Shown: one piece after another, positions 25,964-33,976 of the stretch
How the letters are laid out: each line of letters starts with the position of its first letter
Numbering within the stretch: the stretch's first letter is position 1
Program-made: the position numbers and the translations under genes
Source: Actinomycetota bacterium
GTDB lineage: Bacteria > Actinomycetota > Actinomycetes > S36-B12 > GCA-2699445
Reading direction: 5' to 3'
Assembly (NCBI GenBank): GCA_020438795.1
Contig: JAGQTY010000030.1
Span: 1 to 38,805, forward strand
Length of the DNA: 38,805 nt
Notes under the pieces: generated by a model
Database searches by the model: none
What the model was told of the DNA's origin: nothing
The model's input: only the letters and a program-made list of their open reading frames with translations

Positions 25964-28525
25964 TCAGGCGTCGCCTGCCCGCGCATCTCTCTCACGGGCC
26001 TTGAGCGCCCGCTGTGTGGCATCGGCACCTTCACGCACCAGTCGTGCAGCGGCCGGGTGGAGTCCCTCGTGATCGAGTAGCTCCTGTGCTGCAGCAATTG
26101 TGCCCTCATCGACTGCGAGGTAGGGGTAGAGCAGCGTGGTGATGGACTGAGCCATCTCCGGTGTGCGCTCTTCCCACACGCGCGGGATCACCTCGAAGTA
26201 GCGGTCGACATAGGGGGTCAGCAGATCCTCCTGGCCACCCTGGCTGAATCCCGCGAGGTTCGCATCCAGAATTGCGTTGGGGATCGAATGGTTGCTCACC
26301 ATCTCCTGCCAGGCGGCGTCCTTGGCCTGCGCGCTCGGCATGGCCGCCAGTGCCTGGGCCCGATGCCGACGACCCGTGGCGGTGTCGTCGCGACGCGCCT
26401 CGGCCTCGACGCGCTCGGCGTCCGCGGCGCCACCCCGTGCGAGCGCCAGCAGCAGTGTCCAGCGCAGGTCCGTGTCGATCGCGAGCCCGTCCAGAGTCTC
26501 CTCGCCCTCCAGCAGTCGCTCGATGATGGCGAGGTCCTCGCCGGACTGCGCGAAGCTCGCAAAGCCACGCACGAAGGCCAGTTGGTGGTCGCTGCCTGGT
26601 GCGGCAGCCCGCGCCCACTGCCAGGTGGCCTCAGCCATGGCATCGGCGTAACCGCTGCGGTTGGCGGGCGCCGCATACTGGTCGACGGCGGCCTTCACCT
26701 GACGCAGGATGGTCTGCACCACAGCGACATCGGGTTCGCTGCCCAGCCCTGATCTCACCAGTGCGACGTAGTCCCCGCAGCTGAGCTCGGCATCGCGAGT
26801 CATATCCCAGACCGCGGCCCACAGCAGTGTCCGTGCGAGGGGCTCATCGATGCTGGCGATGCTGTTGATGGCGGTCGTCACCGAACGATCATCGAGACGT
26901 ATCTTGGCGAAGGTCAGGTCGCGGTCGTTCACGAGGAGAAGATCCGGCCGGGTCACACCGACCAGTTGCGGCACCTGCGTCCGCTGCCCGCGGACATCCA
27001 CCTCGATCAGCTGGTCACGGACCAGATGCCCGTCGGCGAACTGGTAGAGCCCGATCCCGATCCGGTGCTCCCGCAGGATGGGCGGCAGCCCCGGTGGCAT
27101 CGCAGGTGGCTCCTGGACGACCACGACCTCCGTCATGACCCCGTCAGCGTCTTCGCGGATGTCGGGCCGGAGCAGATTCACGCCGCTGTGCTGCAGCCAC
27201 TCCTGCGTCCACGTCGCGAGGTCCCGCCCGGAAGCCGCCTCCAGATGCTTCAGCAGGTCGCTGAGCTGGGTGTTCTGCCACTCGAACTCGGCGAAGTAGG
27301 CGCGCAGTCCCGACAGGAATTCGCTCTCGCCCACCCAGGCCACCAGCTGTTTGAGGGCGCTTGCCCCCTTCGCATAGGTGATGCCGTCGAAGTTGACCCG
27401 GACCGCGTCGAGGTCGGTCATGTCGGCGGCGATCGGATGGGTCGAGGGCAACTGATCCTGCCGGTAGGCCCAGGCCTTGCGCTGGACGGAGAAGGTGTTC
27501 CAGGCGTCGACGTAGCGGGTCGCCATCACTGATGCGTGATGGCTGGCCCACTCGGCGAAGGACTCGTTGAGCCAGAGGTCGTCCCACCACTTCATGGTCA
27601 CCAGGTCGCCGAACCACATGTGGGAGAGCTCGTGAAGGATTGTGTTCGCGCGCTGCTCGTAGGCCGCGTGGGTGACACGACTGCGGAAGACGTAGTCCTC
27701 GAGGAAGGTGACACACCCGGCATTCTCCATTGCACCGGCATTGAACTCCGGAACGAAGATCTGGTCGTACTTCGCAAATGGGTAGGGGCGATCGAACTCC
27801 CGCTCGAAGAAGGCGAAACCCTGCTTGGTGACGGTGAGTATCTCCTCGGGGTCGAGGTGCTCCACGAGGCTCTTGCGGCAGTAGACCCCGAGGGGGTACG
27901 TACCGCCAAGACCGACGTAGGAATCGGTAGCGCCCTCGTATGGGCCAGCCACCAGTGCTGTAATGTAGGTGGAGATGACCGGGGTGGGCTCGAAGTCCCA
28001 CCGGGCTCTGTGCTCACCCAGCAATTCCGGGACCGGTGTGGGGGAGTTGCTGAGCACTCGCCAGTGGTCGGGAGCTACGACGCTCAACTGGAATGTGCCC
28101 TTGAGGTCCGGTTGTTCGAAGCAAGCGTACATGCGGCGGGCGTCTGCGGTCTCGAACTGGCTGTAGAGGTAGACCTCGTCGTCGACAGGATCGACGAACC
28201 GGTGCAGTCCCTCTCCGGTGTTCATGAAGGCACAGTCGGCGACGACGCGGACCTCGTTCTCGGCCTGCAGCCCCGACAGGGTGATTCTGGCACCGTCGTA
28301 GACATCCCCGGGTCGCAGTTCCTCGCCGTTCACTGTGACAGTGAGCAGCGTCGGGGCGATGAGGTCGAGCCAGGTCTCCTCGGCCGTCGACCCGAAACGG
28401 ATCACTGTGGTGCTGCGGAAGACCTCGGGCGCGGTCGTGAGGTCCAGGGACACGTCATAGGAATGGACGGTCACCGCTGCGCTTCGTAGGGCGGCTTCCT
28501 CACGGCTGATATTGGTGCTGACCAC
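25964..28525 (-). CDS. pepN: Aminopeptidase N (M1 zinc metallopeptidase)
   Basis: This 853-residue cytoplasmic aminopeptidase removes N-terminal residues from peptides, probably those released by Clp and other proteases. The substrate-anchoring motif G-A-M-E-N is at 264-268, and the zinc site H-E-L-S-H is at 298-302, with third ligand Glu321 in N-E-S-F-A-E-W. The N-terminal beta-saddle domain (about 10-200) and the long helical C-terminal domain (about 520-853, ERAP1-like) are both present, as in actinobacterial PepN. The GTG at 28525 is chosen because AAGGAG lies 5 nt upstream and the family N-terminus begins there. The open frame back to 28972 is not protein-like and overlaps glpF. It is divergent from glpF. 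Confidence 0.95.
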   Translation of the reverse strand: MVSTNISREEAALRSAAVTVHSYDVSLDLTTAPEVFRSTTVIRFGSTAEETWLDLIAPTLLTVTVNGEELRPGDVYDGARITLSGLQAENEVRVVADCAFMNTGEGLHRFVDPVDDEVYLYSQFETADARRMYACFEQPDLKGTFQLSVVAPDHWRVLSNSPTPVPELLGEHRARWDFEPTPVISTYITALVAGPYEGATDSYVGLGGTYPLGVYCRKSLVEHLDPEEILTVTKQGFAFFEREFDRPYPFAKYDQIFVPEFNAGAMENAGCVTFLEDYVFRSRVTHAAYEQRANTILHELSHMWFGDLVTMKWWDDLWLNESFAEWASHHASVMATRYVDAWNTFSVQRKAWAYRQDQLPSTHPIAADMTDLDAVRVNFDGITYAKGASALKQLVAWVGESEFLSGLRAYFAEFEWQNTQLSDLLKHLEAASGRDLATWTQEWLQHSGVNLLRPDIREDADGVMTEVVVVQEPPAMPPGLPPILREHRIGIGLYQFADGHLVRDQLIEVDVRGQRTQVPQLVGVTRPDLLLVNDRDLTFAKIRLDDRSVTTAINSIASIDEPLARTLLWAAVWDMTRDAELSCGDYVALVRSGLGSEPDVAVVQTILRQVKAAVDQYAAPANRSGYADAMAEATWQWARAAAPGSDHQLAFVRGFASFAQSGEDLAIIERLLEGEETLDGLAIDTDLRWTLLLALARGGAADAERVEAEARRDDTATGRRHRAQALAAMPSAQAKDAAWQEMVSNHSIPNAILDANLAGFSQGGQEDLLTPYVDRYFEVIPRVWEERTPEMAQSITTLLYPYLAVDEGTIAAAQELLDHEGLHPAAARLVREGADATQRALKARERDARAGDA

Positions 28526-28649
28526 TGGGGCTCCTTGCCGACTGGGATAGGGTTCGACACTACCAACCCGGATGCACGACGGGCGGCCGGTTCGGTTGCA
28601 CCTGCCACACTTGTGGCGGCCGGCAGGAAGAGGTGGCGCGGTCCCCGTT

Positions 28650-28727
28650 CTGGAAACCGCAGGTGATCCGACGGGCCGTATGCCCGAAGCAGGGCTTTGG
28701 CCCGAAACGCCCCACCGCGGTTTCTGG
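28650..28727. repeat. Long-range inverted repeat upstream of glpF
   Basis: GAAACCGC (28653-28660) and GCGGTTTC (28717-28724) are exact inverted repeats 56 nt apart. Three flanking pairs (C-G plus two G-U wobbles in RNA) extend the stem to 11 bp. The pair lies between the divergent pepN and glpF starts. It could be a paired operator or a leader structure, and no known family fits. Confidence 0.35.
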
Positions 28728-28768
28728 TACCGGCCCCGCCGCGGACACCCAACTGATAGGTAGAGTCC

Positions 28769-29539
28769 ATGCAGAGTGGCTTCTCGATCGGTGAGTACTT
28801 CTCGGTCATCGTGCTGCACGAGTTCATCGGAACCGGACTGCTCGTCCTGCTGGGCTGCGGTGTTGTCGCGCTGCAGCATCTTCGGCGCAGCTGGGGATTC
28901 GGCTCCGACTGGCTGCTGACCTCGATCGGCTGGGGCTTCGCGGTGTTCGTGGGTGCCAGCGTGGCCTGGCACTCGGGGGCGCAGCTCAACCCCGCGGTCA
29001 CCCTGGGACTGGCGCTCATCGGCAAGACCGGGTGGGCCGCCGTCCCGTTCTACTGGCTCGGTCAGATCGCCGGTGCCTTCGTCGGGGCTGGCGTGGTGTA
29101 CCTGGCCTACAAGAAGCAGTTCGACGTGGAGCCGGAGCCTGACACCACCGGCGGCATCTTCTACACCGCTCCCGCGGTACGGTCGCTGGGATGGAACACG
29201 GTCACCGAAGTGATCGGAACGTTCGTGCTGGTCTACTGGATCCTCCAGCAGTCGCCGTGGGTGCCTCCGGAGGGTTCGAACCCGCCGAACTACGGCAACG
29301 TGGCGCTCGGCTATGCCGGTGTGGCGTTCTGCGTGCTGGCGGTCGGCGCTGGGCTCGGGGGTCCAACCGGATACGCCATCAACCCGGCCCGCGACTTCGG
29401 ACCCCGGGCCATGTATTCGGTGCTGCCGATCAAGGGCAAGCAGAAGGTCGACTGGAGCTACGCGTGGGTGCCGATCCTCGGACCGTTGCTCGGTGCGGCT
29501 CTGGCCGCCGGCCTCTATGCGGTGGCAAGCCCCTTCTGA
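28769..29539 (+). CDS. glpF: Glycerol uptake facilitator (aquaglyceroporin, MIP family)
   Basis: This 256-residue integral membrane channel for glycerol has six membrane helices and two half-helices. The first N-P-A motif is L-N-P-A-V-T-L-G with Asn74. The second is I-N-P-A-R-D-F-G-P-R with Asn205. The Asp after the second N-P-A-R is typical of glycerol-conducting rather than water-only channels. The ATG at 28769 has only a weak ribosome binding site (AGGTAG). The glycerol kinase gene follows after 103 bp, so uptake and trapping of glycerol are encoded together, although a strong hairpin separates them. Confidence 0.93.
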   Translation: MQSGFSIGEYFSVIVLHEFIGTGLLVLLGCGVVALQHLRRSWGFGSDWLLTSIGWGFAVFVGASVAWHSGAQLNPAVTLGLALIGKTGWAAVPFYWLGQIAGAFVGAGVVYLAYKKQFDVEPEPDTTGGIFYTAPAVRSLGWNTVTEVIGTFVLVYWILQQSPWVPPEGSNPPNYGNVALGYAGVAFCVLAVGAGLGGPTGYAINPARDFGPRAMYSVLPIKGKQKVDWSYAWVPILGPLLGAALAAGLYAVASPF

Positions 29540-29558
29540 CGTCGGATCGTGAGACTAT

Positions 29559-29582
29559 CTGGCCCGGGTATGACCGGGCCAG
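29559..29582 (+). terminator. Strong 9-bp GC-rich hairpin between glpF and glpK
   Basis: CTGGCCCGG (29559-29567) and CCGGGCCAG (29574-29582) form a perfect 9-bp stem with loop GTATGA. It begins 20 nt after the glpF stop. There is no T-tract, but it is the strongest hairpin I found in the window. It could be a partial terminator, an mRNA processing or stability element, or an attenuator adjusting glpK relative to glpF. Confidence 0.55.
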
Positions 29583-29590
29583 CAGGGCCA

Positions 29591-29620
29591 GACAGGACCA
29601 GACAGGACCAGACAGGACCA
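29591..29620 (+). repeat. Three exact tandem copies of the decamer GACAGGACCA
   Basis: The decamer occurs three times head to tail. A degenerate copy (AGCAGGGCCA) precedes the array and a partial match (GCAAGACAGG) follows. The array sits between the hairpin and the glpK ribosome binding site, so it is part of the glpK leader. The 10-bp period matches one DNA helix turn, which would place a bound protein on the same face each time. Confidence 0.9.
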
Positions 29621-29642
29621 GCAAGACAGGAGAAGGTGAGCA

Positions 29643-31160
29643 ATGTCGAAGTACGTCATGGCGGTGGACCAGGGAACCACCTCGTCCCGGGCCATTCTGT
29701 TCGACCATTCAGGGCACCGCGCGGCTCAGGCTCAGATGGAGCACGAGCAGATCTTCCCGCGCGCCGGCTGGGTCGAGCACGACCCGGACGAGATCTGGCG
29801 CAACGTGCAGACGGTGATGAAGGAGGTCCTGAGCGTTGCTGACGTCAGCGACGACGAGGTCGTCGCGGTGGGACTCACCCAGCAGCGGGAGACCACGATC
29901 GTCTGGGACAAGCGGACCGGCAACGCGGTAAACAATGCGATCGTCTGGCAGGACGTGCGGACTCAGCAGATCTGCGACGAGCTCGGCCGGCTCGGGGGTG
30001 GCGCCCGGCGCTACGCGGACCGAACAGGGCTGCCGCTGGCCACCTACTTCGCCGGCCCCAAGGTGCGCTGGATCCTTGACAACGTCCCGGGCGCGAGGGA
30101 GGACGCCGAGGCCGGTCACCTCCTCATGGGAACGATCGATTCCTTCCTCGTGTGGCACCTGACCGGCGGCCCGGAGGCCGGACTCCACATCACTGAGCCG
30201 ACCAACGCGTCGCGCACGTTGCTCATGGATCTCGCGACCCTGCAGTGGGATCCGGAAATCTGTGCCGAGATGGGGATTCCCATGTCGATGCTGCCTCGCA
30301 TCCGCAGTTCCTCGGAGGTGTACGGCACCATCGAGAAGCCCAATATCCTCAAGGGCGTGCCCATCTCCGGAATCCTGGGCGATCAGCAGGCCGCCACGTT
30401 CGGCCAGGCATGTCTGTCGCCGGGGGAGGCCAAGAACACCTACGGGACCGGCAATTTCGTGCTGCTCAACACAGGCACGGAACTGGTGCTGAGTGACAAC
30501 GGACTGCTCACCACCGTGTGCTACAAGATCGGCCATCATCCGGCGGTCTACGCCCTCGAGGGGGCCATCGCCGTGACCGGCAGTCTGATCCAGTGGCTGC
30601 GTGACAACATCGGGCTCATCAGCGAGGCTCCGCAGATCGAGGAACTGGCCGCAAACGTCCCGGACAACGGCGACTGCTACTTCGTGCCCGCCTTCTCAGG
30701 CCTGTTCGCGCCGTACTGGCGCAGCGACGCCCGGGGCGCCTGGGTGGGACTCACGAGGTTCATCAACCGTGGCCACATGGCCCGGGCGGCGCTTGAAGCG
30801 GCGGCGTTCCAGTCCAAGGAGGTGATCGATGCCATGCAGGCCGACAGCGGCGTCGAACTGACATCTCTGAAGGTGGACGGCGGCATGGTCGTCAACGAGT
30901 TGCTGATGCAGTTCCAGGCCGACATCCTCCAGGTCCCGGTGATCCGCCCCGAGGTCATCGAAACCACGGCACTCGGCGCCGCCTACGCGGCCGGCCTCGC
31001 CGTGGGGTTCTGGAGCAGTGAGGCCGACATCCGCAACAACTGGGCCGAGGACAAGCGCTGGCTGCCCCAGATGGCTCCGCAGGAGGCCGACCGGCTGTAT
31101 GCCCGCTGGAAGGAAGCCGTGCAGCGCACGCTGGACTGGGTTCCGAGCGACGCTGACTGA
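29643..31160 (+). CDS. glpK: Glycerol kinase
   Basis: This 505-residue FGGY-family kinase phosphorylates glycerol to sn-glycerol 3-phosphate with ATP, in the cytoplasm. The N-terminal phosphate-binding segment is D-Q-G-T-T-S-S-R (about residues 9-16). Other glycerol kinase stretches are the Q-R-E-T region near residue 81, I-V-W-Q-D-x-R near 104, and the ATP-side D-G-G-M-V-V-N and F-Q-A-D-I-L segments (about 415-432). Its length matches the family closely. AGGAGAAGG at 29628-29636 lies 6 nt before the ATG. It follows glpF, with the hairpin and decamer array between them. No glycerol 3-phosphate dehydrogenase gene is present in the window. Confidence 0.97.
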   Translation: MSKYVMAVDQGTTSSRAILFDHSGHRAAQAQMEHEQIFPRAGWVEHDPDEIWRNVQTVMKEVLSVADVSDDEVVAVGLTQQRETTIVWDKRTGNAVNNAIVWQDVRTQQICDELGRLGGGARRYADRTGLPLATYFAGPKVRWILDNVPGAREDAEAGHLLMGTIDSFLVWHLTGGPEAGLHITEPTNASRTLLMDLATLQWDPEICAEMGIPMSMLPRIRSSSEVYGTIEKPNILKGVPISGILGDQQAATFGQACLSPGEAKNTYGTGNFVLLNTGTELVLSDNGLLTTVCYKIGHHPAVYALEGAIAVTGSLIQWLRDNIGLISEAPQIEELAANVPDNGDCYFVPAFSGLFAPYWRSDARGAWVGLTRFINRGHMARAALEAAAFQSKEVIDAMQADSGVELTSLKVDGGMVVNELLMQFQADILQVPVIRPEVIETTALGAAYAAGLAVGFWSSEADIRNNWAEDKRWLPQMAPQEADRLYARWKEAVQRTLDWVPSDAD

Positions 31161-31168
31161 GCCGGCGC

Positions 31169-31195
31169 CCAGTCGTCTGGCCCTCACCCGACTGG
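31169..31195 (+). terminator. Terminator-like hairpin after glpK
   Basis: CCAGTCG (31169-31175) and CGACTGG (31189-31195) form a perfect 7-bp stem with a 13-nt loop, 9 bases after the glpK stop codon. It separates glpK from the tRNA-Gly promoter that follows. No T-tract is present. Confidence 0.5.
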
Positions 31196-31199
31196 CGTG

Positions 31200-31228
31200 T
31201 GGACCCGCCCTCGCGCGTTTAGTAGGCT
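31200..31228 (+). promoter_or_regulatory. Predicted tRNA-Gly promoter
   Basis: TGGACC (31200-31205) as -35 and TAGGCT (31223-31228) as -10 are separated by exactly 17 bp. The -10 ends 10 bases before the mature tRNA 5' end. Confidence 0.55.
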
Positions 31229-31238
31229 GGAGGCGTTC

Positions 31239-31312
<74 letters not shown>

Positions 31313-31395
31313 GGGTCTCCCACGACGGCGTTCGCCTGATTCATTGGCGATACACCGTTCAGCCACGTTCCGGCCACGCGCACGCGCTCGCCTCG

Positions 31396-31401
31396 TAGGA
31401 T
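31396..31401 (+). promoter_or_regulatory. -10 element of a predicted leaderless promoter (EEP-family gene)
   Basis: TAGGAT is followed by exactly 6 nt (CAAAAT) and the ATG at 31408. No Shine-Dalgarno sequence is present. Confidence 0.5.
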
Positions 31402-31407
31402 CAAAAT

Positions 31408-32592
31408 ATGAGCCGTCTCCTGATCCACAAACTGGTCTTCTTCGCAGCACTTGCCGTGATCGCTACTGCCGTCACCGTCGGCAGTACGGCCCAGGCCAGG
31501 GCCGGGGGCGGGGACTCGGATGCGCAGGTCTGTGGCTACCCGGGCTGCCTGGCTGACGGCGAGCTCGTGCGGGTCATGACCCGGAACATCTACCTCGGCG
31601 CCGACCTGGGCCCTGCGTTCAGGGTCGATGGAGTGGCTGGCTTCGTCGCCGCCAACGGAGAGATCCTCGACCAGGTCGAGGCGACGAACATGCCGGTACG
31701 CTCCAAGGGGCTGGCCAACGAGATCCTGGAGTCGCAGCCCGACCTCGTGGGAGTCCAGGAGGCGGCGCTCTGGCGCACCGGCCCTGTGAACCTGGAAGCG
31801 GCGCTGGAGCAGAAGCCGATCGCGACCACCGTCTTCCAGGACTTCCTTCAGTTGCTGCTCAAGCGACTGAACCGAAAGGGGCCCGCGTACAAGGCCGTCC
31901 TTGTCTCCGACGAGTTCGATTTCGAGGGACCGGCCGACGTGGATGGTGACCCGGACACCGGCGGCCCCTTCGGCGCCGATCTCGACGGGCGACTCACCAT
32001 GCGCGACGCAATCCTGATCAAGCGGAATGCCGGTATCAGGGTCAAGGCCAAGCGCAGTGGGCACTTCAGCTCGTTGTTCGGCGTGGAAGTGGCAGGACTC
32101 GTCGATGTCCAGGTCGCCCGAGGCTGGCAGTCGCTCAAGGTGAAGGTGCGCAACAGCCCATGGTTCCGGTTCTCGAACACCCACCTCGAGTCCTTCGACG
32201 ACCGCACACAGCGGCCCAGTATCCGGGCGCAGCAGGCGCAGGAACTGGTGGATGAGGTGAAGCGCGGTTCACAACCCAACATCGTGGTCGGGGACTTCAA
32301 CTCGGACAAGCCGGGACTGGTCAAGGGCGATGCGCAGGCCTACAAGGTGATGCTGGCCAACGGCTACACATCTGTCGGCACCCGCGATCCCTGGAGCTGC
32401 TGCATCAAGGACTCCTACGATCTGAGGACCGGGAGCAAGAAGGACTTCGATCACCGGGTCGATCAGGTGTTCACCAGTACGCCGGACCGTGTGATGCGGG
32501 TCGGAACGCAGGTGACCGGTCGCGAGAAGCACAACGGGTACTGGGACTCCGACCACGCAGGGGTCGTGAGTCAGCTGTTCATCCGTCGCTGA
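31408..32592 (+). CDS. Secreted endonuclease/exonuclease/phosphatase (EEP) family protein
   Basis: This 394-residue exported metal-dependent phosphodiesterase has a signal peptide of about 31 residues ending in A-Q-A-R-A. EEP motifs appear in order: T-R-N-I-Y-L-G (Asn60), V-Q-E-A (Glu118, metal ligand), N-T-H-L-E, V-G-D-F-N-S-D, D-H-R-V-D-Q-V-F and the final S-D-H-A-G with catalytic His. Family members include DNases, sphingomyelinases and inositol phosphatases, so the substrate is open. Paired cysteines (C-G-Y-P-G-C early, C-C late) fit an extracellular protein. It ends 14 bp inside the convergent sulfotransferase-like gene. It probably functions in nutrient scavenging. Confidence 0.88.
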   Translation: MSRLLIHKLVFFAALAVIATAVTVGSTAQARAGGGDSDAQVCGYPGCLADGELVRVMTRNIYLGADLGPAFRVDGVAGFVAANGEILDQVEATNMPVRSKGLANEILESQPDLVGVQEAALWRTGPVNLEAALEQKPIATTVFQDFLQLLLKRLNRKGPAYKAVLVSDEFDFEGPADVDGDPDTGGPFGADLDGRLTMRDAILIKRNAGIRVKAKRSGHFSSLFGVEVAGLVDVQVARGWQSLKVKVRNSPWFRFSNTHLESFDDRTQRPSIRAQQAQELVDEVKRGSQPNIVVGDFNSDKPGLVKGDAQAYKVMLANGYTSVGTRDPWSCCIKDSYDLRTGSKKDFDHRVDQVFTSTPDRVMRVGTQVTGREKHNGYWDSDHAGVVSQLFIRR

Positions 32593-33745
32593 CCTCAGCG
32601 CCGGCGGTGATCTGAGCCGGTCCGAGGGCGCGCCCCGGTTCAGCCTTCGCGCGGTTCGACCGGCCCGGTATGAGCCGGCCGACCAGCCGGCTCCAGAGTT
32701 CGCTCAGCAGGGCGGAGGCTGGCACCGACGCGAGGTCCTGGCCCCCAGCCGCGGGGCTGGCGACCAGCGCAGGTTCAGGGCTCGCGAGCAGAGTCACCGC
32801 CTCGGAGGGCACGAGGCGCGGTCCCTGACGCAGGTCCACCACATCCTGTTCATCGTCGGTGAAGTCGCTGTCGCGGCGCGTGGCCCACGAGTCCAGATCT
32901 CCGATGACGTTGGGCTGGGACCGCAATCCCTCCACGATCGTCTGTTGCAGAGTCCAGACCTGGCTACGAGCCCAGCCCGGCAGCTTCGGCCTGCGTTCCG
33001 ACTCATGGGGGACCCGGGTCTCCACCAGACGGTTCACGCCGTCGTCGAGGGCCGCCGTGCCGTGGATGGCTCGGCTGTCGCTGAGATTCAGCTGCCTGAC
33101 CGCCTCAGTCTCCTCGAGGGTGAGGCCCCGGTTGCTCATGCTGGGATGGAGCAGATCAGGGGGCAGATCGAGCAGTCGCTCGACATCCCTGAACAGTGCC
33201 TGATGGTCCTCCTCATCGAGCAGCAGCACGAAGACGCGGTCGGGGCCGAGCAGGGTCCGCCACGTATCGGCCATCCGGTCGACCCGCCACCACAGCGGTT
33301 GCGAGGGACCGCTCAGCGAGTCGGTGAGCCAGTCGGCAAGCGTCGTGTCGGTGTTGCCACGCTTGACCTTCTGCTGCCACACGCTCGGAAGCTGTCGCGC
33401 CATCGGCCTGGCCGTGATGAGGACGGCCAGTCTCTGTCTGCCGATCCGCTCGGCGATGGTCCGTGCCGCGGCGAAGGTGAGATAGTCGCAGGTCTCGTCC
33501 GAGAGGACGACGCGACCCGGCCACTGGCCTCCGGCTCCCACCGAGAACTCGCCGCCACGCAGCATCTTGCGGATCCGGCCACGCTGATTGAGGTCGTGGC
33601 CCGGGTAGCTGATTCCCAGACGTTTCAGGTCGCCCCGGGCGTTGGCGAATGCGCTCTGCAGGGCGGTGGTTCCCGTCTTGCGGGGTCCCACATGCAGGAG
33701 GACCGCATTGTCAGGCATATCGTTCCAGCACGAGGGCACGGGCAT
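32579..33745 (-). CDS. Sulfotransferase-like P-loop protein
   Basis: This 388-residue protein has an N-terminal strand and P-loop (L-L-H-V-G-P-R-K-T-G-T-T, residues 16-27). The pattern is common in actinobacterial sulfotransferase-family proteins, where the loop binds the 5'-phosphosulfate of PAPS. A second strand (V-L-I-T-A-R-P) and a downstream Arg/Ser region resemble the 3'-phosphate site. The C-terminal 60 residues are low-complexity and Ala/Pro/Ser-rich. The ATG at 33745 is chosen because GGAAGAG lies 7 nt upstream. The ATG at 33718, which begins just before the P-loop, is a possible alternative. The acceptor is unknown, and no PAPS synthesis gene is nearby. Confidence 0.72.
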   Translation of the reverse strand: MPVPSCWNDMPDNAVLLHVGPRKTGTTALQSAFANARGDLKRLGISYPGHDLNQRGRIRKMLRGGEFSVGAGGQWPGRVVLSDETCDYLTFAAARTIAERIGRQRLAVLITARPMARQLPSVWQQKVKRGNTDTTLADWLTDSLSGPSQPLWWRVDRMADTWRTLLGPDRVFVLLLDEEDHQALFRDVERLLDLPPDLLHPSMSNRGLTLEETEAVRQLNLSDSRAIHGTAALDDGVNRLVETRVPHESERRPKLPGWARSQVWTLQQTIVEGLRSQPNVIGDLDSWATRRDSDFTDDEQDVVDLRQGPRLVPSEAVTLLASPEPALVASPAAGGQDLASVPASALLSELWSRLVGRLIPGRSNRAKAEPGRALGPAQITAGAEVSDG

Positions 33746-33976
33746 CGAAACACTCTTCCGTCGGTCGTGGCACTGGACTCCCACCACCGTTACATGCAAG
33801 CCGAACCTGGGCAACCTCCTGTGAGGCGTGTCACCGCCGCCCGATGTGCCGCTCCTGCTGCTTTGCCCGAAACGTCGGCTTCGTGACGGCATCGGCGGGC
33901 GGGCTTCGCTAGCGTCGGGATCATCAACGACACCGGAAAGGGCGCCACAGAGGCCAGGCCCAAGAAGACATTCGGC

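Noticed and set aside
28572..28763. Small plus-strand ORF between pepN and glpF
   Set aside because: It is 63 codons long and Arg/Pro/Gly-rich, with no ribosome binding site, which fits chance open sequence in high-GC DNA.
28526..28972. N-terminal extension of pepN to 28972
   Set aside because: It overlaps glpF on the other strand, is not protein-like, and a good ribosome binding site places the start at 28525.
32945..33886. 313-codon plus-strand ORF
   Set aside because: It is the antisense shadow of the sulfotransferase-like gene, with no family features and a composition typical of reversed high-GC coding sequence.
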